Source of the DNA: Pleurocapsa sp. PCC 7327
GTDB lineage: Bacteria; Cyanobacteriota; Cyanobacteriia; Cyanobacteriales; Microcystaceae
NCBI RefSeq assembly: GCF_000317025.1
Contig: NC_019689.1
Span: forward strand, 2,457,501-2,521,500
Length of the DNA: 64,000 bases
Direction: 5' to 3'
Below the pieces are notes generated by a model, which was not told the origin of the DNA, searched no databases, and saw only the letters and a program-made list of their open reading frames with translations. Shown in pieces: positions 53,902 through 61,875 of the stretch. The first letter of the stretch is position 1. Every line of letters begins with the position of its first letter. The position numbers and the translations under genes were made by a program.

Positions 53902-55407
53902 CTACGAAAGTTTGGTCAAGAAACCTAATAAACGCTTCGTTCGAGAAGTTAGTAAGGTGCGTCGATAGGTATCTGCTGCTTTCTTGATTGCTTCTGCTTG
54001 AGTAGGGTAGGGATGAATGACGCTAGATAACTTACTCAAACCGATTCCGCCTACAATCGCTGTCGTCACTTCACTAATCATTTCTCCAGCATGACGCGCC
54101 ACGATGGTTGCGCCTAGGATTTTATCCGTTCCTGCCTGATGTAGAATTTTGACAAATCCTTCTTCCTCTCCGTCGGCGATCGCGCGATCGACTTCATTCA
54201 AGTTAATCTTAATTGCATTTGTCTTAATTCCTTTGGCTTGGGCTTCATGCTCGTACATGCCGACGTGAGCCACTTCTGGGTCGGTATAAGTCACCCAAGG
54301 CATTACCAAATCGCTAACTTTAGATTTGCCCAAACCCAAGGGAGAAAAGAGAGCATTCTTAATGACAATTCGCGCCGTTGCATCGGCAGCGTGGGTGAAT
54401 TTCCAATGTAGACAGATATCGCCCGCAGCAAAGATTTTTGGGTTAGTCGTTTGCAAATAATCGTTGACTTTAACTCCTTTGCGATCGTAGGCTATTCCTG
54501 CCGCCTCTAAATTTAAGCTTTCTGCATTCGGGGCGCGACCCACTCCTACTAGAATTTCATCAACGACGATTGCTTCTTCTTTTCCATTGCGATCGCAGTA
54601 AATTACTTTTCCTTCTGGAGTTAATTCTGCTCGTTTTGGCGAACAATTTAGTACTAAATTAATGCCTTCCCGGACGAACGTGTTTTGAATAATCGCAGCC
54701 GTATCGCCATCTTCGCGGTTTAATAAGTGCGTGCTGCGATGAATTAACGTCACTTGCGAACCCAAGCGATGAAATGCCTGTGCCATCTCGCAACCAATAG
54801 GTCCTCCTCCAATAACCGCTAATCGTTTGGGGCATTCAGTCAGAGAAAATACCGTTTCATTTGTTAGATAGCCAACTTCTTCAATCCCAGGAATCGGAGG
54901 TTGAACTGCCCTTGCACCCGTGGCAATGACAGCTTTTTTAAATTTCAGCGTTTTATTTGCAACCGTCACAACCTCGTCACTAACAAACTCAGCACTGCCC
55001 AAAAAGACATCAACTCCCAACTTTTTGAACCGTTCTGCCGAGTCGTGATGGCTGATGCCAGCACGGATTTTCCGCATTCGCTGCATCACTGCCGCAAAGT
55101 CGATATCGATGTTATCTGGCGGATTAATGCCAAAGGAGCGAGCATAACGAATATCGGCGACGACACGAGATGACCGAATGATAGACTTTGAGGGAACGCA
55201 GCCCACATTTAAACAATCTCCTCCCATCAAATATCGTTCGATTAGCGCCACTTTCAAACCCAAACCCAAACCAGCCGCACCCGCTGCCACGACTAATCCG
55301 GCCGTTCCCGCACCAATGACGACTAAATCGTACAAAGCGGCAGGAGTGGGATTTACCCAACCGGGAGGATGGACGTAAGAAACTAACTGCTGGTTATACT
55401 CGTCCAT
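53902..55407 (-). CDS. Mercuric reductase-like / dihydrolipoamide dehydrogenase-family flavoprotein
   Basis: A 501-residue pyridine nucleotide-disulfide oxidoreductase. FAD loop VVIGAGTAGLVVAAGAAGLG at about 30-49; redox-active GGDCLNVGCVPSKS with C65 and C70; NAD(P)H loop LAVIGGGPIGCEMAQAFHRL; second FAD motif FAAGDICLHWKFTHAADATA; C-terminal dimer interface with HPYPTQAEAIKKAAD (His-Pro-Glu-like HPYPT). It lacks the N-terminal HMA domain and the C-terminal Cys pair of true mercuric reductases, so mercury reduction is unlikely; it may reduce another disulfide or quinone. Start ATG. A related truncated flavoprotein lies at the left window edge. Confidence 0.9.
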   Translation of the reverse strand: MDEYNQQLVSYVHPPGWVNPTPAALYDLVVIGAGTAGLVVAAGAAGLGLGLKVALIERYLMGGDCLNVGCVPSKSIIRSSRVVADIRYARSFGINPPDNIDIDFAAVMQRMRKIRAGISHHDSAERFKKLGVDVFLGSAEFVSDEVVTVANKTLKFKKAVIATGARAVQPPIPGIEEVGYLTNETVFSLTECPKRLAVIGGGPIGCEMAQAFHRLGSQVTLIHRSTHLLNREDGDTAAIIQNTFVREGINLVLNCSPKRAELTPEGKVIYCDRNGKEEAIVVDEILVGVGRAPNAESLNLEAAGIAYDRKGVKVNDYLQTTNPKIFAAGDICLHWKFTHAADATARIVIKNALFSPLGLGKSKVSDLVMPWVTYTDPEVAHVGMYEHEAQAKGIKTNAIKINLNEVDRAIADGEEEGFVKILHQAGTDKILGATIVARHAGEMISEVTTAIVGGIGLSKLSSVIHPYPTQAEAIKKAADTYRRTLLTSRTKRLLGFLTKLS

Positions 55408-55442
55408 CGGTAAGACGGTTACTCGTTCAAATGTAGGATTTT

Positions 55443-55555
55443 AATCATTAGTCATTAGTCCTTTGTCATTGGTTATTTGATGAAAGAATTTTGGAATCCC
55501 CCTTTATCCCCCTTGATAAGGGGGGTTGGGGGGATCGGATTTTGGATTAGTTAGT
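55443..55555 (-). repeat. Dispersed repeat family A, copy 3 (reversed)
   Basis: ATTAGTCATTAGTCCTTTGT, then GATGAAAGAATTTTGGAATC, a CCCCCTTGATAAGGGGGG hairpin and GATCGGATTTTGGATTAG. It is the reverse complement of the layout at 3464-3560. Confidence 0.8.
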
Positions 55556-55619
55556 AGGGGCGGGTTGATCTAAAAACGCGAGAGATTTACCCACACTTAC
55601 TGTAAAAAAACCGCCCCTA

Positions 55620-55708
55620 CAGTGGTTAGTCGTTAATTGTCTCCTCCTCTTCCCACACTCCCCACACTCCTCACACTCCCGGTTCTCCCCATCTCCTCCT
55701 CTCCCAGT
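55620..55708 (-). repeat. Dispersed repeat family B, copy 5 (reversed)
   Basis: CAGTGGTTAGTCGTTAATTG, then TCTCC and CCCACACTCCCCACACTCC-type runs. It ends next to the TVP38 gene stop. Confidence 0.75.
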
Positions 55709-55709
55709 C

Positions 55710-56471
55710 TCAGAAGTCTTCCCGTTCGCTGGTCACTGTGTTGAGTGCTTTGCGGGCAATGCGAGTTACGTAGACGGTAACGGCAACTGTAGCGATTAAG
55801 CCAACAATGCGAATTGCCCACTGTACGGTAAGATTGGTTGGTTGCTCCCCAACTCCTAGGGTAGCGAGATTCCCCGCTAAAGAACCAAGGTATACATACA
55901 TCACCGTACCGGGAATCATTCCTACAGAACCTAAGAAATAATCTTTGAGGGAAACGTCCGTGAGTCCGTAGGCGTAGTTGAGCAAATTAAAGGGAAATAT
56001 AGGGGATAATCGGGTTAGCAGAACGATTTTAAACCCTTCTTTTCCGACTGCTTTGTCGATCGCTGAAAATTTTTGACTTCTCTCAATTTTCTTGGCAATC
56101 CAACCCCGCGCCAAGTAACGTCCAACTAAAAAAGCAAGAGTTGCGCCGAGAGTCGCCCCAATAAAAACGTAGATAGAACCGAGAACTACGCCAAAGACGA
56201 CACCAGCCCCTAAGGTGAGAATCGATCCTGGCAAGAAAGCAACTGTAGCGACGATGTAGACTAGGATAAAGGCGATCGCGCCTATAAAACCCAGATTTTG
56301 AATTTGTATTAGGGCATTTTGCAGTAGTTGTTGAGGATTAATAGCTCCCCTTTCGGTTACTTCCTGAGCAAGCGCGGGAAGCGTTGCACTCAAGCAGAAA
56401 ATAACGATTAATGCGAGACATTTTGCTAAATTGGTGAGGCTATGTCGATCTCGAATTTGTGTTTTGTTCAT
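55710..56471 (-). CDS. TVP38/TMEM64-family membrane protein
   Basis: A 253-residue protein with a signal-like N-terminal helix and four to five further hydrophobic segments. The family motif is FLPGSILTLGAGVVFGVVLG followed by GATLGATLAFLVGRYLARGW and LLTRLSPIFPFNLLNYAYGL. DedA/TVP38 proteins scramble or transport lipids and affect envelope homeostasis. The last codons (EREDF) are next to repeat family B, so the C-terminus may be repeat-affected. It has its own start, with a degraded region upstream that looks like a mobile-element remnant. Confidence 0.88.
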   Translation of the reverse strand: MNKTQIRDRHSLTNLAKCLALIVIFCLSATLPALAQEVTERGAINPQQLLQNALIQIQNLGFIGAIAFILVYIVATVAFLPGSILTLGAGVVFGVVLGSIYVFIGATLGATLAFLVGRYLARGWIAKKIERSQKFSAIDKAVGKEGFKIVLLTRLSPIFPFNLLNYAYGLTDVSLKDYFLGSVGMIPGTVMYVYLGSLAGNLATLGVGEQPTNLTVQWAIRIVGLIATVAVTVYVTRIARKALNTVTSEREDF

Positions 56472-56622
56472 CGAAAATTTTGGGTCTGAAACTCCGTCCC
56501 TCGCTTGACGGCTTTACATAATGGGATAAAGCTCCGTGGCGTTGACTCCTGGAGTTGGTTACCACATTAATTCGAGCCTGAATTGATTTTTCATTGACAG
56601 TTTTTAGTCGATTTTTCGGCAA
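56472..56622 (-). mobile_element. Possible remnant of an IS200/IS605-type element
   Basis: A minus-strand frame reads KTVNEKSIQARINVVTNSRS and QRHGALSHYVKPSSEGRSFR, a stretch with the feel of a decayed C-terminus of an OrfB/TnpB-type gene. It has no start, is very short, and contains the inverted repeat ACTCCTGGAGT (56548 region). Identification is from memory of similar text near such elements and is weak. Confidence 0.25.
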
Positions 56623-56760
56623 TTAGATACTAGCTAACTGCCAAGCGCTAGGCTAGCTATCGCTTACTTTTATATATGACATCCGGAACTGAAAATAAAC
56701 TTAATTACCGATTAAAGTTTCCCAATTAGATCGATTGAGTCGCTAATGCAGCATATCGAA

Positions 56761-57540
56761 TTAAGGTAACGTCAACTGAGCATTTTGATTGAAAAACCGA
56801 CGATAAACCCCTTCTGCGACCAGTAAAGCCGCCAGCAAATTTGTCAAGGCGATCGCAAACAAAATTAAAATTTGATAGGATGCCGCATCGACGGGATCGA
56901 CTCCCGCCAAGACTTGTCCGGTGAACATTCCCGGCAAACTGACGATTCCCACTACCAGCATTTGATTGAGCGTCGGAATGAGACTGATGCGAATGGCTTC
57001 TTGACGATAAGCCACGATCGCCTGTTTCGGCGTTGCCCCCAAACACAGGTAAGTTTCTACTTCTAGGCGATTGTGCGAAATGAGGCTGGCGAGGCGTTCT
57101 CCTGCTAGAGAAGCCCCATTCATCGCATTTCCCAACACCATCCCCGCTAAAGGAATCAAATACTGAGGAGAATACCAAGTAACCGGTCGAACGATGAGGA
57201 TAATAATATAACTTAGCGATAGAGCGCTGCTGATAAACAGCGAACCCCAAATAATCGGTAACATGCCTTTTGTTTTTTTGCCAATGCGATTGCGAGCAAC
57301 GATCGCGGCAACTGTCACCATAACCCCTAAAATTCCCAATACGGCGATCGGATTGTTCAAAGCAAAGATAATCGCTATGATATAGCCCACTACCAGAAGT
57401 TGTAGCAGCGATCGCGCGGCAGCAAAGATTAGTTGTCCTTCTAACCCCAATCGCTGCCAGCTAGACAGCACCACTGCTATGCCAATAATGCCTAACGACC
57501 AACCCAAGTCGATAAAATCGAGTGTGATTAATTCATTCAT
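56761..57540 (-). CDS. fetB: FetB-type ABC transporter permease (iron export)
   Basis: A 259-residue UPF0014/FetB protein with about seven membrane helices. Landmarks: RSLLQLLVVGYIIAIIFAL, GMVLGNAMNGASLAGERLAS, LCLGATPKQAIVAYRQEAIR and LPGMFTGQVLAGVDPVDAA. FetB works with the ATPase FetA to export iron and resist oxidative stress. No FetA gene is next to it, so the ATPase must be elsewhere. It is divergent from the aminotransferase gene. Confidence 0.85.
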   Translation of the reverse strand: MNELITLDFIDLGWSLGIIGIAVVLSSWQRLGLEGQLIFAAARSLLQLLVVGYIIAIIFALNNPIAVLGILGVMVTVAAIVARNRIGKKTKGMLPIIWGSLFISSALSLSYIIILIVRPVTWYSPQYLIPLAGMVLGNAMNGASLAGERLASLISHNRLEVETYLCLGATPKQAIVAYRQEAIRISLIPTLNQMLVVGIVSLPGMFTGQVLAGVDPVDAASYQILILFAIALTNLLAALLVAEGVYRRFFNQNAQLTLP

Positions 57541-57654
57541 ATTCGTTAGTACGTGGCCCTACCTTGCTCGTACAATTACCGCTCTCCAACTTAATATATT
57601 TCTTTTTTGGAAAAAATTTGCTTTGATCGATATAAATTCTGGGTAAAAAAACGA

Positions 57655-58785
57655 GTGAATCAGATTCCACCTGTCAATTTAGCCCGTCAGCATCAATTAA
57701 TTCGTGAGGAAACGGAAGCTGCTGTCTTAGAAGTATTGAGTTCTGGTCGTTACATCGGCGGTGCAGTCGTCAGCGAGTTTGAGAAACAGTTTGCTAGCTA
57801 CGTTAGCGTATCTGAATGCGTCGCTTGTAATTCGGGTACGGACGCGCTTTATTTGGCACTGCGATCGCTAAATATCGGACGGGGGGATGAAGTCATCACT
57901 ACGCCCTTCAGTTTCTTCGCCACGGCAGAAGTGATTACGAGAACCGGGGCTACTCCCGTTTTTGTCGATATCGACCCGCAAACTTTTAATATCGATGTCG
58001 ATCGCATAGAATCTGTTATTACCAGTAAAACAAAAGCCATTATTCCAGTTCATCTATTCGGGCAACCGACGGATATGAACGCAGTAATGGCGATCGCTTG
58101 CAGCTACAATCTCTTTGTCATCGAAGACTGTGCCCAAGCAACGGGGGCGCGATGGCAAAGCAAACCAGTAGGCAGTATCGGACATATTGGATGTTTTAGC
58201 TTTTTTCCCACAAAAAATCTAGGAGCGTGCGGAGACGGCGGGGCAATAACGACTAACGATCGCGCGATTGCCGCCTCTATCCGCACGCTTAAAGAACACG
58301 GCATGAGCGATCGCTATCGTCACGACGCGATCGGACTCAACAGCCGTCTCGATACGATTCAAGCAGCGATTTTACAAGTCAAACTGCGCTATCTCGATCG
58401 CTGGAATCAACAACGAACCGAAATAGCTGCTATTTACGATCGATTGCTCTCTCTCCTGCCGGGAATCGAGCTTCCACAGACATTAGCTAACAGCAAGCAT
58501 GTTTGGAATCAATACACGATCCGGATAAAAGATAGGGGAGAAGATTCTCAACCTTACCGAGATATCGTGCGCGCCAAACTACAACAAATGGGGATAATCT
58601 CGATGGTTTATTATCCCATCCCCTTACACTTGCAGCCCGTTTACAAAGATTTGGGTTATCAAACAGGGCAACTCCCAGTAGCCGAACAAGCCGCCCGTGA
58701 AGTTTTATCCTTGCCCATGTTTCCCGACCTTTCTTTTGAAGAACAGCAGCAAGTGGTCTATAGTTTGAAGGATTGTTTGGATTAA
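57655..58785 (+). CDS. DegT/DnrJ/EryC1/StrS-family sugar aminotransferase
   Basis: A protein of 376 residues from the GTG at 57655-57657 (VNQIPPVNLARQHQLIREET), which matches the family start; a TTG-initiated frame from 57607 would add 16 unrelated residues. Motifs: SGTDALYLALRSLNIGRGDE, FVDIDPQTFNIDVDRIESVI, EDCAQATGARWQSKPVGSIG and the PLP lysine in CFSFFPTKNLGACGDGGAIT. These enzymes transfer an amino group to nucleotide-linked keto-sugars for surface polysaccharides. The sugar is not deducible. No sugar pathway gene is adjacent. Confidence 0.92.
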   Translation: MNQIPPVNLARQHQLIREETEAAVLEVLSSGRYIGGAVVSEFEKQFASYVSVSECVACNSGTDALYLALRSLNIGRGDEVITTPFSFFATAEVITRTGATPVFVDIDPQTFNIDVDRIESVITSKTKAIIPVHLFGQPTDMNAVMAIACSYNLFVIEDCAQATGARWQSKPVGSIGHIGCFSFFPTKNLGACGDGGAITTNDRAIAASIRTLKEHGMSDRYRHDAIGLNSRLDTIQAAILQVKLRYLDRWNQQRTEIAAIYDRLLSLLPGIELPQTLANSKHVWNQYTIRIKDRGEDSQPYRDIVRAKLQQMGIISMVYYPIPLHLQPVYKDLGYQTGQLPVAEQAAREVLSLPMFPDLSFEEQQQVVYSLKDCLD

Positions 58786-58788
58786 AAA

Positions 58789-59223
58789 TTAATATGGGCG
58801 ATCTAGATAATCTTCAGAAGATTCGGGATCTAACTCCCATCGCTTTTTGTCGCGCCACTCTAACTTGTCTAGCGTATGCACGGGTTCGCCATCGGCAACG
58901 TCAATTCCCATCGACTGAAGCAGGGCATCGGTCACGTTTTGATCGGGTGTGGGATTATCTCCTCCAACCGCTTCTTCTCCCACTACCTCAGCTTGATACC
59001 AATCGTCGTCGAGATCGCCTCCCGTCGCGTCAGCGCCAGAAAGCCCAGAAGCTCTTAATTTCGCCAATATCCGTCCCATGCCAGTATCGCGATCGACTAA
59101 GCCTTCACTCATTGGGTCAGCGTTTTCTGCTGCGATCGGATCGCCAAACAGCGCTTCGTTAGAAGAATCTTTCCACGGGTCTTGGGGAGGATTACCTGCC
59201 CCAGAAAAGTTGGTCTTTTTCAT
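58789..59223 (-). CDS. Small acidic protein, DUF6335-like
   Basis: A protein of 144 residues from the ATG at 59221-59223, which has AAGGAG eight bases upstream; an in-frame GTG lies three codons earlier. The sequence (DRDTGMGRILAKLRASGLSG, GDNPTPDQNVTDALLQSMGI, HTLDKLEWRDKKRWELDPES) resembles the DUF6335 cyanobacterial family as I recall it. It is acidic, soluble and lacks signal or membrane segments. Function unknown. It is convergent with the aminotransferase gene: their stops are four bases apart. Confidence 0.65.
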   Translation of the reverse strand: MKKTNFSGAGNPPQDPWKDSSNEALFGDPIAAENADPMSEGLVDRDTGMGRILAKLRASGLSGADATGGDLDDDWYQAEVVGEEAVGGDNPTPDQNVTDALLQSMGIDVADGEPVHTLDKLEWRDKKRWELDPESSEDYLDRPY

Positions 59224-59312
59224 AAAATTCACTCCTTGCTGGCTTAGCGCTCAGAGGTGAAAGAGTTATAGAGACCAACTCTGACCCAGGTGGACGTTAC
59301 CCGCTTGGGAAA

Positions 59313-59747
59313 CTAAGCGTGGATGCTGCCATCCGGCATCGTTGCGCCGCTCAAATCCGTTCCCGTCAAGTCGGCTTCAGCGAGGTTAGCTCCCCATAGT
59401 TCTGCTCCCCGCAGGTTGGCACCGCGCAGGTTAGCTTTGCTTAGATTCGCATTAACCAAATCGGCTCCGCTTAAGTCGGCTCCACACAGAATAGCGCTCA
59501 TGAGTTTGGTCTCTATTAAGCTAGCTCCCTTTAGAGAAGCTCCGCTCAAATCCGCTTCGCTCAGGTCGGCTCCCTTGAGAAAAGCGCCACTGAGGTCGGC
59601 TCCAGTTAAGTTGATATGCGTTAGGTCAGCGTCACTTAAGTCGATCGAGCGCAAAATTACTCCATTTAAGGAAACGCGATTCAGTTTAGACTGGCTAAAG
59701 TTTCGCTTTCCTTCTGCATATTGCCTTAGAAGCTCTAGGATCTCCAT
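59313..59747 (-). CDS. Pentapeptide-repeat protein
   Basis: A 144-residue protein. After about 30 residues (LELLRQYAEGKRNFSQSKLN) a run of about 20 A(D/N)LxX pentapeptides fills the rest: ADLTHINLTGADLSGAFLKG, ADLSEADLSGASLKGASLIE and so on. Such repeats form a right-handed quadrilateral beta-helix. The cyanobacterial members are abundant and their roles largely unknown. The plus-strand open frame over the same region (59323-59754) is an antisense artefact of the repeats. Confidence 0.93.
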   Translation of the reverse strand: MEILELLRQYAEGKRNFSQSKLNRVSLNGVILRSIDLSDADLTHINLTGADLSGAFLKGADLSEADLSGASLKGASLIETKLMSAILCGADLSGADLVNANLSKANLRGANLRGAELWGANLAEADLTGTDLSGATMPDGSIHA

Positions 59748-59840
59748 ACTCTAGCCCTATCTCTCTAATTCCATCCTATTCTATTTTGTTAAATCTATAA
59801 CAAACTCTATGCCCTGGCGATCGCGATTCATAATCTTTAG

Positions 59841-59925
59841 CAGTGGTTAGTAGTTAGTAGTTAATTGTCTTCCCACACTCCCAACTCTCCCCACACCTCC
59901 TCCTACTTCCGACTTCTATTAGTCA
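59841..59925 (-). repeat. Dispersed repeat family B, copy 6 (reversed)
   Basis: CAGTGGTTAGTAGTTAGTAG then TTAATTGTCTTCCCACACTC and ACTTCCGACTTCTATTAGTC. Lies between the pentapeptide gene and the small unknown gene at 59929, directly abutting the latter's stop. Confidence 0.75.
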
Positions 59926-59928
59926 CTT

Positions 59929-60120
59929 TTAATCGGGATCGTCAATTAGAACTTCCCCTTGCCAGATTTTTTCTTGAAGAAGGCTAAATAAATGGGCTTC
60001 TTCGGAGGTAACTTTCTTATCTGCATAGATCGCAGTTTTGATTGCTTCGCTTTCTAGGCGAGAGAGCCTGCCATCAGCTAAAGCACGTTCTATCGTGACT
60101 TGAATTTGTTTAATTTCCAC
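59929..60120 (-). CDS. Small conserved hypothetical protein
   Basis: A protein of 63 residues from the GTG at 60118-60120 (VEIKQIQVTIERALADGRLS); an in-frame TTG at 60159 would add 13 residues (76 in total). It is helical and charged, with the pattern LSRLESEAIKTAIYADKKVT and SEEAHLFSLLQEKIWQGEVL, reminiscent of tiny TerB-like or EF-hand-like helical bundles seen in cyanobacteria. Function unknown. It is 44 bases or more after the SGNH hydrolase gene's stop in the opposite-direction sense: both are on the minus strand, so it is downstream of that hydrolase and probably co-transcribed. Confidence 0.6.
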   Translation of the reverse strand: MEIKQIQVTIERALADGRLSRLESEAIKTAIYADKKVTSEEAHLFSLLQEKIWQGEVLIDDPD

Positions 60121-60203
60121 GATCGATTCCGCCCTATGGTTTTCCTTCAGCTTAGGCAAACCCTACTGGCGCGAATCTTAAAAAATAGCTAAAACTTTTA
60201 CTA

Positions 60204-60893
60204 CTATACGAGTTGGGCGATCGGTTCCCAGTCAAGTACGTCTTGCAGTAAGGCTTTATAACCTTGAGTGTTGGGATGAAGTCCGTCGGGATTGAGGCGC
60301 GATCGCACCCAAGCATCTCCCCGCTTCACCCATAGGTCAAAAATATCTAAATAGGGAATTTGCCGCGCCTGGCAAGCTTGCTTGGTAAATTCTTTATAGC
60401 GATATTGGTCTTGATGGTTGAAATACAGGCAATCTAAAAAAGGCATTTTGGTTTCATCGACGGGTGCCATCCCCACAAAAAGAACGGGACAAAGCAGGCG
60501 CGATCGCTCTAGCAGGTTAGTGACTTGTTCTTGAAACGTCTCAAATTCGGTAAATAATCGTCCGTTGGGGCGACCCAAACGCGCTGAATCGTTAACTCCC
60601 ACTGAAAGAATGATTAAGTCTGGAACTTGATTGCGCAACTCTCCCCGATTGCGAAATTCATGTTCGAGTCGCTCGGAAACCTGAAAGACTCTATCGCCGC
60701 GAATGCCTAAATTGTACAAAATGTGACCTGGTTGCTCTGCTGCCATCCATTGTCTTCGCAGCCGTTCTACCCACCCTCCGCCTTCAGGGTCGCCATATCC
60801 GTAAATTAGACTATCCCCAAGCGCAATTACTTTTAAAGAGGAGCGCAAGCGCTGTTCGATAGCTCTAGTCCTAGCGGCAGAAATCGTTTGCAT
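60204..60893 (-). CDS. SGNH/GDSL-family hydrolase
   Basis: A 229-residue esterase-fold protein. Block I is IALGDSLIYGYGDPEGGGWV with catalytic S28; block II Gly in NLGIRGDRV; block III Asn in LSVGVNDSARLG; block V DGLHPNTQGY with D203 and H206. The catalytic set is complete. No signal peptide, so it acts in the cytoplasm; substrate (ester or sugar acetyl group) unknown. Start ATG. It precedes the small unknown gene on the same strand. Confidence 0.9.
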   Translation of the reverse strand: MQTISAARTRAIEQRLRSSLKVIALGDSLIYGYGDPEGGGWVERLRRQWMAAEQPGHILYNLGIRGDRVFQVSERLEHEFRNRGELRNQVPDLIILSVGVNDSARLGRPNGRLFTEFETFQEQVTNLLERSRLLCPVLFVGMAPVDETKMPFLDCLYFNHQDQYRYKEFTKQACQARQIPYLDIFDLWVKRGDAWVRSRLNPDGLHPNTQGYKALLQDVLDWEPIAQLV

Positions 60894-61275
60894 AGAAAAA
60901 GCAAGATAGTTTCAGCTCAGCAGCAACTTTACATTTCTACATATATAACTATACCCAATAATAATAGCGAACGATTGGCATTCGTCAACCAGTCTAGTGC
61001 GTCTGCTATTGTGCTGGATCTTTCATAAAGAAGCGATCGCGAAAGGGTTTTAAAGATATGGCGATCCCGCGAGAGGTAATAGAACTTTGAAAACTCTTCA
61101 GCCCAGATCGGACCAAACCCCAAATTCGCTCGCATGCTTGTACTACAAGCTTTACAATTAGTCAACTGCTCGGTCGTTTGGACAGAGCGCGAACGATAAT
61201 TGAGGTAGGAGGCTAATTTTTCTGAGATCGCGAAATGGCAAAAAGATTTACTCAACCCTTAAATGTCAAGATCCC
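60894..61275. other. Intergenic region between divergent genes
   Basis: 382 bases between the SGNH hydrolase and the flavin reductase. A 108-codon minus-strand frame (60929-61255) has two Cys in NCKACSTSM and no known family; I do not annotate it as a gene. GAGGTAGGAGGCTAA lies at 61203-61217. Promoters for both flanking genes are expected here, but none is clear. Confidence 0.5.
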
Positions 61276-61875
61276 ATGAATTTTGAGCGACTCATCGACC
61301 TCGATCTTTCTCAACCCGTATGGGAGCGATTCTTTTCCGTTGCTCCCCTAGTTCTCATTGGAACGCGGGAAGAAGGAGGCGGCTACGACCTTGCCCCCAA
61401 ACACATGGCGATGCCGCTAGGCTGGGGAAACTATTTTGGTTTTATGTGCACCCCTCGCCACCACACCTATCAAAACGTTTGCCGCGAGCGAGTCTTTACC
61501 GTTAGCTTCCCGCAACCCGAGCGCGTAGTGCTGGCAAGTTTAGCTGCTGCTCCTCGCTGCGATGACGATTCTAAGCCTTCTCTGTCTGCCTTACCGACCT
61601 TTCCCGCTTCCGTTATCGATGGAGTCTTTTTTCAAAATGGTTATCTATTTCTAGAATGCGAACTAGACCGAATTGTAGACGGATTTGGGGAGAATAGCTT
61701 GATTGCAGGCAAAATCATAGCTGCTCGCGTTCGGGAAGAGGCAGCGCGGTTGTCCGATCGCGACGACGGCGATCTCCTAGTGCAAATGCCTCTACTGGTA
61801 TACCTTCCGCCGGGACGCTACGCCACGGTCGAGCGCAGCTTTTCCTTTCCCTTCCATTCTGGTTTCAAGCAATGA
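61276..61875 (+). CDS. Flavin reductase family protein (FMN-binding split barrel)
   Basis: A 199-residue protein. The split-barrel pattern is visible in PLVLIGTREEGGGYDLAPKH and WGNYFGFMCTPRHHTYQNVC, RVFTVSFPQPERVVLASLAA and DGVFFQNGYLFLECELDRIV. Such proteins bind FMN and either supply reduced flavin to a monooxygenase or reduce other substrates. Its stop overlaps the start of the M20 peptidase gene by four bases, so coupling is likely. It is the first gene of a three-gene plus-strand cluster. No monooxygenase is adjacent. Confidence 0.85.
   Translation: MNFERLIDLDLSQPVWERFFSVAPLVLIGTREEGGGYDLAPKHMAMPLGWGNYFGFMCTPRHHTYQNVCRERVFTVSFPQPERVVLASLAAAPRCDDDSKPSLSALPTFPASVIDGVFFQNGYLFLECELDRIVDGFGENSLIAGKIIAARVREEAARLSDRDDGDLLVQMPLLVYLPPGRYATVERSFSFPFHSGFKQ

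Larger units (their letters stand above)
55408..55709. other. Repeat-filled intergenic region
   Basis: 302 bases made mostly of a family A copy (55443-55555, reversed) and a family B copy (55620-55708, reversed), with GTAGGGGCGGGTTGATC in between. The flavoprotein promoter must lie close to its start at 55407. The last bases of the family B copy abut the TVP38 stop codon. Confidence 0.65.

Noticed and set aside
53902-55407. True mercuric reductase (merA)
   Set aside because: There is no N-terminal metal-binding domain and no C-terminal Cys pair, and no mer genes are nearby.
56726-57250. 174-codon minus-strand frame overlapping fetB
   Set aside because: Same strand but different frame from a well-recognised permease; composition is unnatural (Ser/Arg-rich).
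59323-59754. 143-codon plus-strand frame opposite the pentapeptide-repeat gene
   Set aside because: Repeats force a periodic open frame on the other strand; the protein is low-complexity (repeats of APLKSA type) and the minus-strand frame is the recognised family.
60929-61255. 108-codon minus-strand frame in the gap before the flavin reductase
   Set aside because: No family, no ribosome site, awkward composition. It might be a remnant, but nothing supports expression.
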